Assembly: GCA_019694555.1 (NCBI GenBank)
Contig: JAIBBS010000027.1
Span: 1 to 59,668 of the forward strand
DNA: 59,668 nucleotides
Origin: Nannocystaceae bacterium
Lineage (GTDB): Bacteria > Myxococcota_A > Polyangia > Nannocystales > Nannocystaceae
Direction: 5' to 3'
Both the position numbers and the translations under genes were made by a program. How positions within the stretch are numbered: the first letter of the stretch is position 1; each line of letters starts with the position of its first letter. The notes below the pieces were generated by a model, which was not told the origin of the DNA, did not search any database, and saw only the letters and a list, made by a program, of their open reading frames with translations. Below are positions 1 to 11,226 of this stretch, one piece after another.

Positions 1-113
1 GCGGCGCGAACCCGCTGACGGTGCTGCAGTTCGTCGCGTTGCCACCGTTGCTGGGCTTGGTGCTGCTGCGGATGGGGCTGGGCGAAGAGACGCGCGGGCA
101 GACGATCGACTAG
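1..113 (+). CDS. C-terminal end of a membrane transporter (partial)
   Basis: Only the last 36 codons lie in the window; the reading frame begins at base 3 and stops with TAG at 111-113. The peptide is a hydrophobic helix (VLQFVALPPLLGLVLLRMGL) followed by a charged tail GEETRGQTID. An ETRG-type motif just after the last helix is common in major facilitator permeases, so an MFS protein is the likeliest reading. Substrate cannot be inferred. The stop codon overlaps by 3 bases the stop of the convergent gene on the other strand. Confidence 0.5.
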   Translation, partial: GANPLTVLQFVALPPLLGLVLLRMGLGEETRGQTID

Positions 114-480
114 CCGCAGGTGCGGCGCGCCGCCGCGAACGGCAGCGGCGTCGAGAGCTTGGGGTAGAACACCGCGATCACGCACTCGTCGTCGAGCGCG
201 AGGACGTCGAGCTTCGACGACAGCTGCGTGTCGCCGCCGTAGTAGCAGTCCATCGGCGAGGTGCCATGGTGCTCGATGTCGACGCGGTGCACGTCGACGT
301 ACTGCACACCCATGACCAGCGGCTCGTCCAGCGTGATGTCGAAGAGCGTCATGGCGCAGCTCTTACACTCGGTCTGCCAGCCCAGGATCTGCTCGTCGGT
401 CACGCACAGCCACCGTCGGGGTTCGCGTCTGCACACGCGCACAGGACCACCACCACACTGCATGTCCATCTCGCCATCAT
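110..480 (-). pseudogene. Small lipoprotein gene interrupted by a one-base frameshift
   Basis: Starting at the tandem ATGATG at 480-475, the frame reads a good lipoprotein signal (hydrophobic SVVVVLCAC with Cys after Ala), preceded by AGGTGG as a ribosome site. That frame stops after about 25 codons (GGCA then TGA). The body continues in the adjacent frame: from about base 415 it encodes some 100 residues (WLCVTDEQILGW at the start, FYPKLSTPLPF near the end) down to TAG at 110. The only ATG opening that second frame (469) would give a basic N-terminus with no signal. I infer either a real frameshift or a sequencing error near 405-420. No family recognised; five Cys in the body suggest an exported protein. 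Confidence 0.55.
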
Positions 481-544
481 GTCATCCACCTACGCTCGCA
501 GCGTGCCACAACCCGTGGAGTGGTTGCATCGGAAGCGACGCTGC

Positions 545-550
545 TACCAT
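545..550 (+). promoter_or_regulatory. -10-like TACCAT, leaderless arrangement
   Basis: TGC-TACCAT ends 6 nt before the GTG at 557, so transcription would begin at or next to the start codon. A TTGCAT at 524-529 could serve as -35 (15-bp spacer, short). The same arrangement recurs upstream of several other genes in the window. Confidence 0.45.
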
Positions 551-556
551 CGCGAC

Positions 557-1483
557 GTGCGGCGGCCCCTGCGATGCGTTCCCTTGACCTTCCTGCTCTG
601 CGCGTGTCGTGCACACCCCGCGGTCCCGACGCAGCCGCCGCAGACCGCCGCGAGCCCCACGCCCGCGAGCCCCACGCCCACGCGCCCGGTCGCCACGAGT
701 CCCACCGTCATGAGCCCGAGCCCGATCTCCACGCCCGAGCCGCTGCAACCGGGCACGACCACGACCGACTGTGACGGACCGTCGTGCATGCCGGCCCGCG
801 TCGAGTTCGTGATCGCGCCCGCGCTCGGGACCACCGCGCCGACGGTCACGGTCACGGTCCACAACCTCGACAGCAAGCCGCTGCCGATGGTCGACTTCGA
901 CGACGCGGCCTGCTTCTCGCAGGCCTGGCTCGCGGTGCGCATCACCGATGCGCGCGGCAAGGCGCTGGCGCCCAAGGTCTGCAAGACACCGCGTGCCCGT
1001 GGGCACGCCACGCCGATCGCGGCCGGCGCGACGCTGCGCCGGGAGCTCCCGCTCGCGTCGCTGTACCCGACGTGGAAGCGCGGCGTGTACCGAATCGAGA
1101 TCACCTGGGACCCCAGGGGCATTCGCGCCAGCCACGGTGCGGACGCAGGCTTCGGCACCCGCTCCACGTCGCAGAACCTGCTCGAGTTCACCGTTGCGGA
1201 GTCGCTGAAGGAGTTCACGATCCGCCGCGACGAAACCGCTGCGCTGCCCGGCGGCGCAAAGCTCCACTTCCTGGGCCACAGCCACAAGAGCACCGAGGAG
1301 GGCCAAGACTCGCCGCTGCTCGTCAACGGCACGTTCTCGGCACCAGGCAAGCCGGCCGAGTCGTTCTACGCGTCGCTGCTCCCGGGTCGTCACGTCACGT
1401 TCGAGGTCGCGCCCGGCCACGCGTTCGAGCTGCTCGACTGGGACTACGACGTCTCGATGCGCCTGCGATACCTGCGCTACTGA
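557..1483 (+). CDS. Lipoprotein with Pro/Thr-rich linker, unknown function
   Basis: 308 residues from GTG 557. The start is chosen because it gives a short lipoprotein signal (RRPLRCVPLTFLLCAC) and because a -10-like TACCAT lies 6 nt upstream; the frame is open further upstream but without a signal. After the Cys comes a spacer of about 50 residues built from SPT/PTP units, then a folded domain of about 240 residues with alternating beta-like segments (VTVTVHNLDSKPLPMVDFDD, RGVYRIEITWDP, HVTFEVAPGHAFELLDWDYD). I recognise no family. It is probably an outer-surface or periplasmic lipoprotein. Its last 7 bases overlap the 3' end of the convergent kinase gene. Confidence 0.75.
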   Translation: MRRPLRCVPLTFLLCACRAHPAVPTQPPQTAASPTPASPTPTRPVATSPTVMSPSPISTPEPLQPGTTTTDCDGPSCMPARVEFVIAPALGTTAPTVTVTVHNLDSKPLPMVDFDDAACFSQAWLAVRITDARGKALAPKVCKTPRARGHATPIAAGATLRRELPLASLYPTWKRGVYRIEITWDPRGIRASHGADAGFGTRSTSQNLLEFTVAESLKEFTIRRDETAALPGGAKLHFLGHSHKSTEEGQDSPLLVNGTFSAPGKPAESFYASLLPGRHVTFEVAPGHAFELLDWDYDVSMRLRYLRY

Positions 1484-4389
1484 GCGCGCGCGGCCGTCGT
1501 CGCCGCGGGCAGCGTCGCGACAAACTGCTCCACCCGCGTCGCGTCGGCGGCGAAGCCCGGCGCCTTGCGGTACATCGCGAGCGCGACCTCGGCGGCCTCG
1601 CGCGCAGCGGGATCATCGGCACGGATCGTGGCGCGCACCTGTGCCAGCGCGAACGCGGTGGGCCCGGCCCAACCGATGTCGGAGATGACGCCGTGTTCGA
1701 AGTCGGCCATCGCCGACTCGAGATCGTCGCGCGCGCCCGTCAGGTCCCCGCGCAGCGCACGGATCCGCCCGCGCTGCGCGGTGAAGACGTGGTCGTAGAA
1801 GCCGCCCTCCGCGACGGCGCCATCGACGATCTCGCTCGCGGCCGCCACGTCACCGCGATCGATGAGCGCGTCGACCAATGCGACCTGCGCGTAGCGTCGG
1901 GGCTGCGCCACCGCGGCGGGAAGGTCTGCGAGCACGCGTCGCAGCCGGTCCGCCGCCAGCCCCGGCAGCCCGTGGCGGCGCCAGAGATCCGCGAGATCGG
2001 CGGCGCTCAACAAGCGGCGGTCGAGGTCGCGTTCGTCGATCTCCGCCCGCTGGTACATCAGCATCGCCGCCACGTCGTTGCCCGCGAGCACCCACGCCGA
2101 GGCGAGCCCTCGCCACGAGGCCGCCGCGGTGCGGTGACCGCCGAAACGCGCCGCCGAGCGCCCGACCTGCGCGTAGCACTGTGCGGCGCCGTCGAAATCC
2201 CCGGTGTCGCGTCGCGCGGGGCACAGGTTGAACATCGCGGTCACGACCGCACGAGAGTCGGGGGCGTATCGCTGCAGCAGCGACGCGACGATCTGCTCGA
2301 GCAACGCGCGGCCGCGTTCGAACTCACCGACGCGCACGAGCACGACAGCGCTGGTGCGATCCGCCAGCCCCGCGAGCGGATAGTGGTTGCCGTGCAGGAA
2401 TCGTTGCAACGCCGCCGCCTCCGCGCCGGCGTGCCAGGCCTCGCGCATCTGCTGCTGGTTGAATGCGAGCACGGCGCGCCCTTGCGCGAGCATGGCCGCG
2501 TCGACGGCTCGCTCCGGATCCGCGGCCGCGCTCGCACGCGCCAGTGCTCGCTCGGCCGCGTCGTAGTCCAGCTCGAACGTCGACAACGAGACATCGGCCA
2601 ACGCGAGCTCGAGCTCGAGCCCGGAAATGGTGCCCTGGCCCTGCCGCAAGGCGTCGGCGAGCTCGAGCAGGCCCCGCGCGGTCTCGTCGCGCCGCCCGCC
2701 GGTGCCGGAGTTGCGCTCGACCGAGAGCAGGATCGCGGCCGCGACCGCGCGTAGGCCGGTAACGAGATCACCTCGGCGCAGCGCCTCGAGCATCGCGGCC
2801 CTCACCTCGGCGTTGGCGCGATCGAGATCCTCGAGCGGCGTCAGATCGCGTCCGAGCATCAACCCGAAACGCGGCAGCACCAGCGGGAGGTCGGCATAGG
2901 CCTCGCGCGCGGCCTCGACGCGACGCATCGCCTCCTGGCTGTAGCCCGCGCGGGCCTCGCCCTTCGCCCACGACAGCTCGAGCAGTGCATCGGCGATGCG
3001 CACCGCACCGGCGTCACCGGCGGGCGTGACGAGCAGCGGATCACTGGCGTCGGTGCAATCGGTGTCGCGCAGCGCGTTCTCGCTGACGCCGATCGCCAGC
3101 CCCAGGTGTACACCGTCGGCGCGCTGCAGCGCATCGACCAGCCGCGTGAGCGTGGCGACGCGCACGTCGAGGCAGCGGCGACGCTCGACCAGTCGCGGGG
3201 GCCGCTCGTCGGGGGGCTTGTGCTCCGCAGCGCAGACCTCGTCGAGCTGGTCGCGCGTGCGTTCGACCGCGCGATCGAGACGTGTCTCGATCGCGGGCGT
3301 CATGTGCGTGAGGTCGGGATCGTCGGCAGCGTCGATGTGCTGGCGCAGGCGTTCGCGCGCGGCGTCGTCGAACACCGCGGCGACCGCCGCACCGGCGTCG
3401 GCACACGGATCGGGCACGAAGCTGCTCGCACGCAGCATCACGATCGCCGTGACCGCCGCACTGCCGACCGCGATCAGCCCGGTGCGGGCGCGCGGAGGCT
3501 GCAACGCCGCGAGGACCGCGGCGAGCGTCGGCGGCCGCACAGCCGGGTCGCGCGCGAGGCCGGCGCGGATGATCCTGCGGATCCGCGCGGGCACGCGACG
3601 TGGCAGTGGCGCGGGCTCGGCGTGCAAGATGGCATAGGCCAGCTCCGCCGCGGTGGTGCCCCCGAAGGGCCGCGTACCGGCGTAGGCCTCGTGCAGCGCC
3701 ACGCAGAACGCGAACACGTCCGACGCGACGCTGGTCGGCGCGCCGGAGAACAACTCCGGTGCCATGTACGCCGGCGTGCCGGCGACGCGCGACGCCGCAG
3801 TGGTCTCGTCGGCCCCGCCTTGCATCGTCGCGAGGCCGAAGTCGAGCACGCGCGCGCGTCCGTCGGCGCCGATCATGACGTTGGCGGGCTTGAAGTCGCC
3901 GTGCACGATGCCGAGCTGATGCGCCGCTTGCAGCCCACGGCCAGCGTCGATGAACGCGCGCAGGATCTCGGCATCACCCGCGCGCGCGCCCGCGAGCAGG
4001 TCCCGCAGCGTGCGACCCGCGACGAACTCCATCGCCAGGAACACGCTGCCGCCGATCTCGCCGACGTCGTGGATGGTGACCACGTTGGGATGCGACAGGC
4101 GACCCAGCGCCCGGGCCTCGCGCAGGCGCTCGTCGGTCTCGCCTCGCGCGAGCGCCATCAGCTTGAGCGCGACGCGACGATCGAGCTGCGGATCGTAGGC
4201 GGCATAGACGACCCCGTACGCGCCCGCACCGGCGCGCTCGAGCACGACATAGCGCCCGACCGTCTGCCCCGGCGCAAGCAGGGTGCTCGACGTCGGCTCG
4301 CCCGGCGTCCGCGTCACCGCGCCCACCGTGGCCTGGGTCGCGGTCGCACCGCCGAGCGTCATCTGCGGATCGTCGGACGTCACGGGCAT
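1477..4389 (-). CDS. Ser/Thr protein kinase, non-RD, with TPR-like C-terminal half
   Basis: 970 residues. The N-terminal kinase domain (about 46-300) has the glycine loop GAGAYGVV (54-61), Lys76, the catalytic loop HGDFKPAN (163-170), DFG at 183-185 and APE at 210-212. Gly replaces the Arg of the usual HRD, so it is a non-RD kinase and may not depend on activation-loop phosphorylation. One membrane helix follows (about 303-319), then some 640 residues of helical, Ala/Leu/Arg-rich sequence resembling degenerate TPRs. The topology suggests a cytoplasmic kinase with the helical region on the other side of the membrane or folded against it. AGGA lies 5 bp before the ATG. It lies 143 bp downstream of the ECF sigma gene on the same strand, a pairing known from myxobacteria and planctomycetes in which the kinase is thought to control the sigma factor. 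Confidence 0.9.
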   Translation of the reverse strand: MPVTSDDPQMTLGGATATQATVGAVTRTPGEPTSSTLLAPGQTVGRYVVLERAGAGAYGVVYAAYDPQLDRRVALKLMALARGETDERLREARALGRLSHPNVVTIHDVGEIGGSVFLAMEFVAGRTLRDLLAGARAGDAEILRAFIDAGRGLQAAHQLGIVHGDFKPANVMIGADGRARVLDFGLATMQGGADETTAASRVAGTPAYMAPELFSGAPTSVASDVFAFCVALHEAYAGTRPFGGTTAAELAYAILHAEPAPLPRRVPARIRRIIRAGLARDPAVRPPTLAAVLAALQPPRARTGLIAVGSAAVTAIVMLRASSFVPDPCADAGAAVAAVFDDAARERLRQHIDAADDPDLTHMTPAIETRLDRAVERTRDQLDEVCAAEHKPPDERPPRLVERRRCLDVRVATLTRLVDALQRADGVHLGLAIGVSENALRDTDCTDASDPLLVTPAGDAGAVRIADALLELSWAKGEARAGYSQEAMRRVEAAREAYADLPLVLPRFGLMLGRDLTPLEDLDRANAEVRAAMLEALRRGDLVTGLRAVAAAILLSVERNSGTGGRRDETARGLLELADALRQGQGTISGLELELALADVSLSTFELDYDAAERALARASAAADPERAVDAAMLAQGRAVLAFNQQQMREAWHAGAEAAALQRFLHGNHYPLAGLADRTSAVVLVRVGEFERGRALLEQIVASLLQRYAPDSRAVVTAMFNLCPARRDTGDFDGAAQCYAQVGRSAARFGGHRTAAASWRGLASAWVLAGNDVAAMLMYQRAEIDERDLDRRLLSAADLADLWRRHGLPGLAADRLRRVLADLPAAVAQPRRYAQVALVDALIDRGDVAAASEIVDGAVAEGGFYDHVFTAQRGRIRALRGDLTGARDDLESAMADFEHGVISDIGWAGPTAFALAQVRATIRADDPAAREAAEVALAMYRKAPGFAADATRVEQFVATLPAATTAARAQ

Positions 4390-4532
4390 CGTCCTGCGCG
4401 CGGCGCCGTCGCGACGCGCGGGCCCGGCACGCGGGCGATCGCGACGGCTCGTGCGAGCAGGGGACGCACCGATCCATCATCCGCGTTGCGTGCGGTCGCG
4501 ACAAGGGCCGCCGAGCGCGGCGCGCAACCCCG

Positions 4533-5171
4533 TCACTCGGGTTCGATCGCGCGACCGATCTCGAAGGCCCACGCCTGCAGGTCGTCGGGCGCGTTGGGGT
4601 CCTCGGGCTGCTCGCGCGGCGCCGCCTGGCTGCCCGCATCGGCCATCGCGACGGCGACCAGCTCGCGCGCGCGCCGGAGCCGAGTCTTCGCCGTACCCAA
4701 CGGGATCTCCAGAGTGTCTGCGATCTCCTGCACGCTCATGCGCTCCCAGTAGTGCAGTTCGAGCGCGGCTTGCAGCTCGATGGGAATCCGCCGCAGCGCG
4801 TCGAGCAGCACCTGATGCACGCGCTGGCGCGCGACGACCGAGACCGGCGAGCTGCCCAGATCCACCAGCGACATCGACGTGAAGTCGATGCGCTCGCGGC
4901 GAGCCGATCGCAGCTGCTCGCGCAGCACGTTGTAGGCCATGCCGAGGATCCACGACTTGAAGCGCGCGGCGTCCTGCAGACCCGCGATGCGCTGGAAGCC
5001 GGTGAGCAACGTCCGCTGCGCCAGGTCGGCCGCCTCCGCCGGCGCCTTGTTGCGAAAGAAGCGGGCCACGGCCGCGTAGTGACGGTGGAACAAGGCCTCG
5101 CAGGCGGCGCGATCGCCGGCCCGCCAGCGCTGCACCAGCTCGGCATCGGTGGCTTGCGTCGCGTGCGTCAT
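4533..5171 (-). CDS. ECF-family RNA polymerase sigma factor
   Basis: 212 residues from ATG 5171. Region 2 (about 20-90) includes FHRHYAAVARFFRNK, DLAQRTLLTGF and RFKSWILGMAYN. Region 4 (about 120-170) includes LRRIPIELQAALELHYWE, MSVQEIADTL and GTAKTRLRRAR, the usual recognition helix-turn-helix. A tail of about 35 residues rich in Pro/Glu/Asp follows. The frame is open far upstream, but ATG 5171 overlaps the stop of the preceding gene as ATGA, which argues for this start and for translational coupling. No anti-sigma factor is adjacent; the following kinase gene is the likely regulator. Confidence 0.92.
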   Translation of the reverse strand: MTHATQATDAELVQRWRAGDRAACEALFHRHYAAVARFFRNKAPAEAADLAQRTLLTGFQRIAGLQDAARFKSWILGMAYNVLREQLRSARRERIDFTSMSLVDLGSSPVSVVARQRVHQVLLDALRRIPIELQAALELHYWERMSVQEIADTLEIPLGTAKTRLRRARELVAVAMADAGSQAAPREQPEDPNAPDDLQAWAFEIGRAIEPE

Positions 5172-6844
5172 CGCAGCTGCTGCGGGCCGTCGGTCGTCGG
5201 CGGTTGCATCGGTACCGCGCGATCCACCGCCCAGCCGAGCCAGGTGATCCTGCACCGCTCGAGCACGCAAGGGAACGTGAAACGCACCGTGGTGGGATGC
5301 CCGGCCTCGTCGCCCGCCACGACCTCGGCGACGAAGTCGGGTGTCTGCACCACCGTGCCGACCGCCATCGGCGCGTCGCGGAAGACCTGGCTCATCGGAC
5401 ACGCGAACCAGCCGCGCGTGTGCAGCTCGAGGCTGGTGGGCCCCGATCGCACGACGTCCACGGGCAGCGGTCCGGTGTACAGCGTGTGGAACCGTTCGGG
5501 GTGCGGGCGTCCGCGGACCTTCGCGAGCGCACGCGTGTACATGATGTGCAGATCCGACGGCGCAGCCAGCAGCACCACCGGCGGAGCGACCTCGGCGGGC
5601 AACGCGGCCGCGGTGAGTTCGGTGAAGTCACGCATCACCGCCGGCGTCCACGCGCGCAGCGGCACGAGCAGCGGCCCCAGCACCGCGTGCAGCAGCAACC
5701 ATGCCCACGCGACGACGCGCAGCGCCGACGAACGCAGCCAGCCCTCGGCCAGCGCGACCACCACGCGCGACACCAGCCCGAACCCCGCCAGACCCAACAG
5801 CAGCGTGTGTCGGTCCTGCGGCACGGTCGTGGCCAGCGGAACTGCGGACAGCAGCAGCGCCGTCGCGAAGAAGCGGGCCACGGCGTCGTTGCGCAGCGGT
5901 GCGAGCACGAGCGCCAACCCCAGCAGCGCGATCACGGCCACGACGCCCGCGAGCTGCTGGCCCCCGGGGAAGAACGCCAGGGGATCGAGCAGCAGCGGCA
6001 CGCCCAGCACGGACGAGAGCAGCAACGCGACGCGCGGTCCCACCACCGCGAGGAATCCCAGCGGGTCCGACCACGGCTCCACATACAACCCGGTGCCGCC
6101 GGTGCCGCAGCCGATCGTCGCGCGCAGCAGCAACCACGCCACCGCCACCGCGAAGAACGGCGCCAGCGCCCACAACCGGCGACGCGGGCCGGAGTCGACG
6201 AACAGCGCATAGGCCACGAGGTAGCCCAGCTCGGCGAGCGCGACCTCGCTCGACGCCAGCGCCAGCGCGAAGCACGAGATCGCACCGAGCGACGTGACGC
6301 CTCGCCGTCGCGCGCGGATGTACAGCAGCATCGCAGCGGTGCCGAAGACCCCCGCGAGCACGGTGCCGCGCGCGGCGACCCAGGCGACCGTCGGCGCGTG
6401 GGCGTCATCGAGCGCGAACATCCACAACGCGAGCCCGGCCGCCCAGCGCGGGCCCCCGAGCTCGCGGAGCACCGCCGCGGTCACGAGCACGAGCGCCGCA
6501 TACCAGGCGATCGAGACCACGTGCATGAGCGCGGGCACCTGCGGCCACAGCACGGCGTCGACGCGATGGCTCCACACCGTCACCGGGCGCAGGAAGCGGG
6601 CGTGCCAGGTCGGATCGGTCCACCACGGGTGCGTGATGTCGACGCGCTCGGCATCGAAGATGTCCGACGGCGAGCTCGCAGGATCGGCGAGGATCGCAGC
6701 CTGCAGGAAGTCGTCCGCCGCGAGCCCACTGAACACCGCCGGCAAGCACGCCAAGACCGCCACGGCGACGATGACCCACCGCGCCGACGCGGACGCCAGC
6801 ATCGCGCGCACGCGCGAGGACACGAGACTCGGGGCTCCCGGCAT
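5168..6844 (-). CDS. Polytopic membrane protein, GT-C glycosyltransferase-like
   Basis: 558 residues from ATG 6844, the first Met before the first membrane helix; longer starts would run towards the divergent kinase gene. There are about 10-12 hydrophobic helices through residue 420. After helix 1 comes GLAADDFLQ, an acidic pair in the first external loop as in the GT-C superfamily that uses lipid-linked sugars. A soluble C-terminal domain of about 140 residues follows (MRDFTELTAAALPAEV to the end), with Cys in WFACPM, FPCVLERC. Similarity to GT-C enzymes rests on topology and the DD motif only. The stop overlaps the sigma-factor ATG. A role in glycosylating surface molecules is possible but not shown. 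Confidence 0.6.
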   Translation of the reverse strand: MPGAPSLVSSRVRAMLASASARWVIVAVAVLACLPAVFSGLAADDFLQAAILADPASSPSDIFDAERVDITHPWWTDPTWHARFLRPVTVWSHRVDAVLWPQVPALMHVVSIAWYAALVLVTAAVLRELGGPRWAAGLALWMFALDDAHAPTVAWVAARGTVLAGVFGTAAMLLYIRARRRGVTSLGAISCFALALASSEVALAELGYLVAYALFVDSGPRRRLWALAPFFAVAVAWLLLRATIGCGTGGTGLYVEPWSDPLGFLAVVGPRVALLLSSVLGVPLLLDPLAFFPGGQQLAGVVAVIALLGLALVLAPLRNDAVARFFATALLLSAVPLATTVPQDRHTLLLGLAGFGLVSRVVVALAEGWLRSSALRVVAWAWLLLHAVLGPLLVPLRAWTPAVMRDFTELTAAALPAEVAPPVVLLAAPSDLHIMYTRALAKVRGRPHPERFHTLYTGPLPVDVVRSGPTSLELHTRGWFACPMSQVFRDAPMAVGTVVQTPDFVAEVVAGDEAGHPTTVRFTFPCVLERCRITWLGWAVDRAVPMQPPTTDGPQQLR

Positions 6845-6925
6845 GGCGACCACTCGGAACTTGGTGGCCCGCCGCGCCGCGTTGGATTGCGCCCCCGCGT
6901 GCGCGCTGGTGCCGGGCCGCTCTGG

Positions 6926-6931
6926 TACGAT
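6926..6931 (+). promoter_or_regulatory. -10-like TACGAT before the kinase-NACHT gene
   Basis: An extended TGG-TACGAT lies 11 nt before GTG 6943, giving a predicted leader of only about 4-5 nt with no ribosome site. Confidence 0.35.
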
Positions 6932-6942
6932 CCGAGCCACTC

Positions 6943-9705
<2,763 letters not shown>

Positions 9706-9730
9706 ACGGCTTGGCCGACCCGCCCCGTCG

Positions 9731-11098
9731 TCACGCCAGCGGCGCGAAGCGAGCCGTGAAGTGCCGCATCGCCGGCGGCTCCCACGTGATGCGGTAGCCC
9801 GGCAGCGCGTCCTTGTGCGCGGCGATCTCCGCGAAGGTCTCCACCACGTAGTCGGCGTGCGACTGCGTGTAGACGCGGCGCGGCATCGCCAGGCGCACGA
9901 GGTCCATCGCGGCGGGCGTCTCGCTGCCGTCGGGGTGGCGGCCGAACATCACCGTGCCGATCTCGCACGCGCGGATGCCCCCGCGCAGGTACAGCGCGCA
10001 GACCAGCGACTGGCCGGGGTAGGCCAGCGGTGGGATGTGCGGGAGCCAGGCCCGTGCGTCGACGAAGACCGCGTGCCCGCCGGTCGGCCGCACGATCGGG
10101 ATCCCCAGCGCCAGCAGCTTCTCGCCGATGTACTCGTTGGTGCGGATGCGGTACGCGAGATAGTCCTCGTCGACGATCTCCGCCAGGCCCTGCGCGATGG
10201 CGTCGAGGTCGCGGCCGGCGAGGCCGCCGTAGGTCGGGAAGCCCTCGGTCTGGATCAGTCGGGTGCGGGCACGCGCGGCGAGCTCGTCGTCGTCGAGCGC
10301 GAGCCATCCGCCGATGTTGGCGAAGGCGTCCTTCTTGGCGCTCATGGTCATGCCGTCTGCGACCGCGAACATGTCGCGCACGATCTCGACGACGCTGCGG
10401 TCGTGCTGGCCGGGCTCGCGCTGCTTGATGAACCACGCGTTCTCGGCGAAGCGGCAACCGTCGATGAAGAACGGCTTGCCGTGACGGTGCGCCAGCTCGG
10501 CGACGGCGCGGATGTTTGCGAGACTCACCGGCTGGCCGCCGCCGGCGTTGTTGGTGACCGTGAGCATCACGCACGGCACCGCGTCGCCGCGCTCGGCCAG
10601 CAGCGCCGCGAGCCGATCGAGATCCATGTTGCCCTTGAACGGATGGAGCCGCGCAGGGTCGCGCCCCTCGGCGATCACGAGGTCCACCGCCTCGGCGCCG
10701 GTCGCCTCGATGTTGCCGCGCGTGGTGTCGAAGTGCGTGTTCGAGGGCACGATGCGCCCGGGCCCGCCGAGCAGGTGGAAGAGGATGGCCTCGGCCGCGC
10801 GGCCCTGGTGGGTCGGGATGACGTGGGAAAACGGCATCAGGTTCCGCACCGCCGCTTCGAAGCGCGCGAACGAAGGCGAGCCGGCGTAGCTCTCGTCGCC
10901 CTGCATGATTGCGGCCCACTGCTTCGCGCTCATCGCCGCGGTGCCCGAGTCGGTGAGCAGATCGATCACGACGTCGTCCGCGTGCAAGAAGAACGGGTTG
11001 TGGTGCGCGAGCTCGAGCAGACGCGCCCGCTGCTGCGGCGTGGTCATGCGGATCGGCTCGACCGACTTGATGCGAAACGGCTCGATGATGGTCTTCAT
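9731..11098 (-). CDS. tnaA: Tryptophanase (tryptophan indole-lyase)
   Basis: 455 residues from ATG 11098. This PLP-dependent beta-eliminating lyase converts tryptophan to indole, pyruvate and ammonia in the cytoplasm. The PLP lysine is Lys256 in MSAKKDAFANIGG; THQGRAAE (96-103) and IDGCRFAENAWFI (212-224) are family signatures. Tyrosine phenol-lyase is the close alternative. Three positions point to tryptophanase: Asp in HFDTT (124, where TPL has Thr), Ile in CEIG (where TPL has Arg), and His in MRHFTARF (446, where TPL has Phe). TPL-like features (GGLAGRD, length 455) remain, so the substrate deserves an assay. There is no tnaC-like leader or permease beside it. Indole from this gene could act as a signal, which is inference. 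Confidence 0.9.
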   Translation of the reverse strand: MKTIIEPFRIKSVEPIRMTTPQQRARLLELAHHNPFFLHADDVVIDLLTDSGTAAMSAKQWAAIMQGDESYAGSPSFARFEAAVRNLMPFSHVIPTHQGRAAEAILFHLLGGPGRIVPSNTHFDTTRGNIEATGAEAVDLVIAEGRDPARLHPFKGNMDLDRLAALLAERGDAVPCVMLTVTNNAGGGQPVSLANIRAVAELAHRHGKPFFIDGCRFAENAWFIKQREPGQHDRSVVEIVRDMFAVADGMTMSAKKDAFANIGGWLALDDDELAARARTRLIQTEGFPTYGGLAGRDLDAIAQGLAEIVDEDYLAYRIRTNEYIGEKLLALGIPIVRPTGGHAVFVDARAWLPHIPPLAYPGQSLVCALYLRGGIRACEIGTVMFGRHPDGSETPAAMDLVRLAMPRRVYTQSHADYVVETFAEIAAHKDALPGYRITWEPPAMRHFTARFAPLA

Positions 11099-11226
11099 GG
11101 GGCGGGCTGGACCGCGCGCACATCTTGGCCAGATGCGCGGCCACGCGCTGCGCAACGACTGCGCGCGAGCCGTCCGCGCGCCGACGGCACCCACCACGCT
11201 GGCCGCCCGCGAGCGCGGGCTCCGCT

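Noticed and set aside
784..2754. Long Arg/Ala-rich open frame on the plus strand (656 codons)
   Set aside because: Shadow of the lipoprotein and kinase genes; high-GC third-position artefact with no signal or domain.
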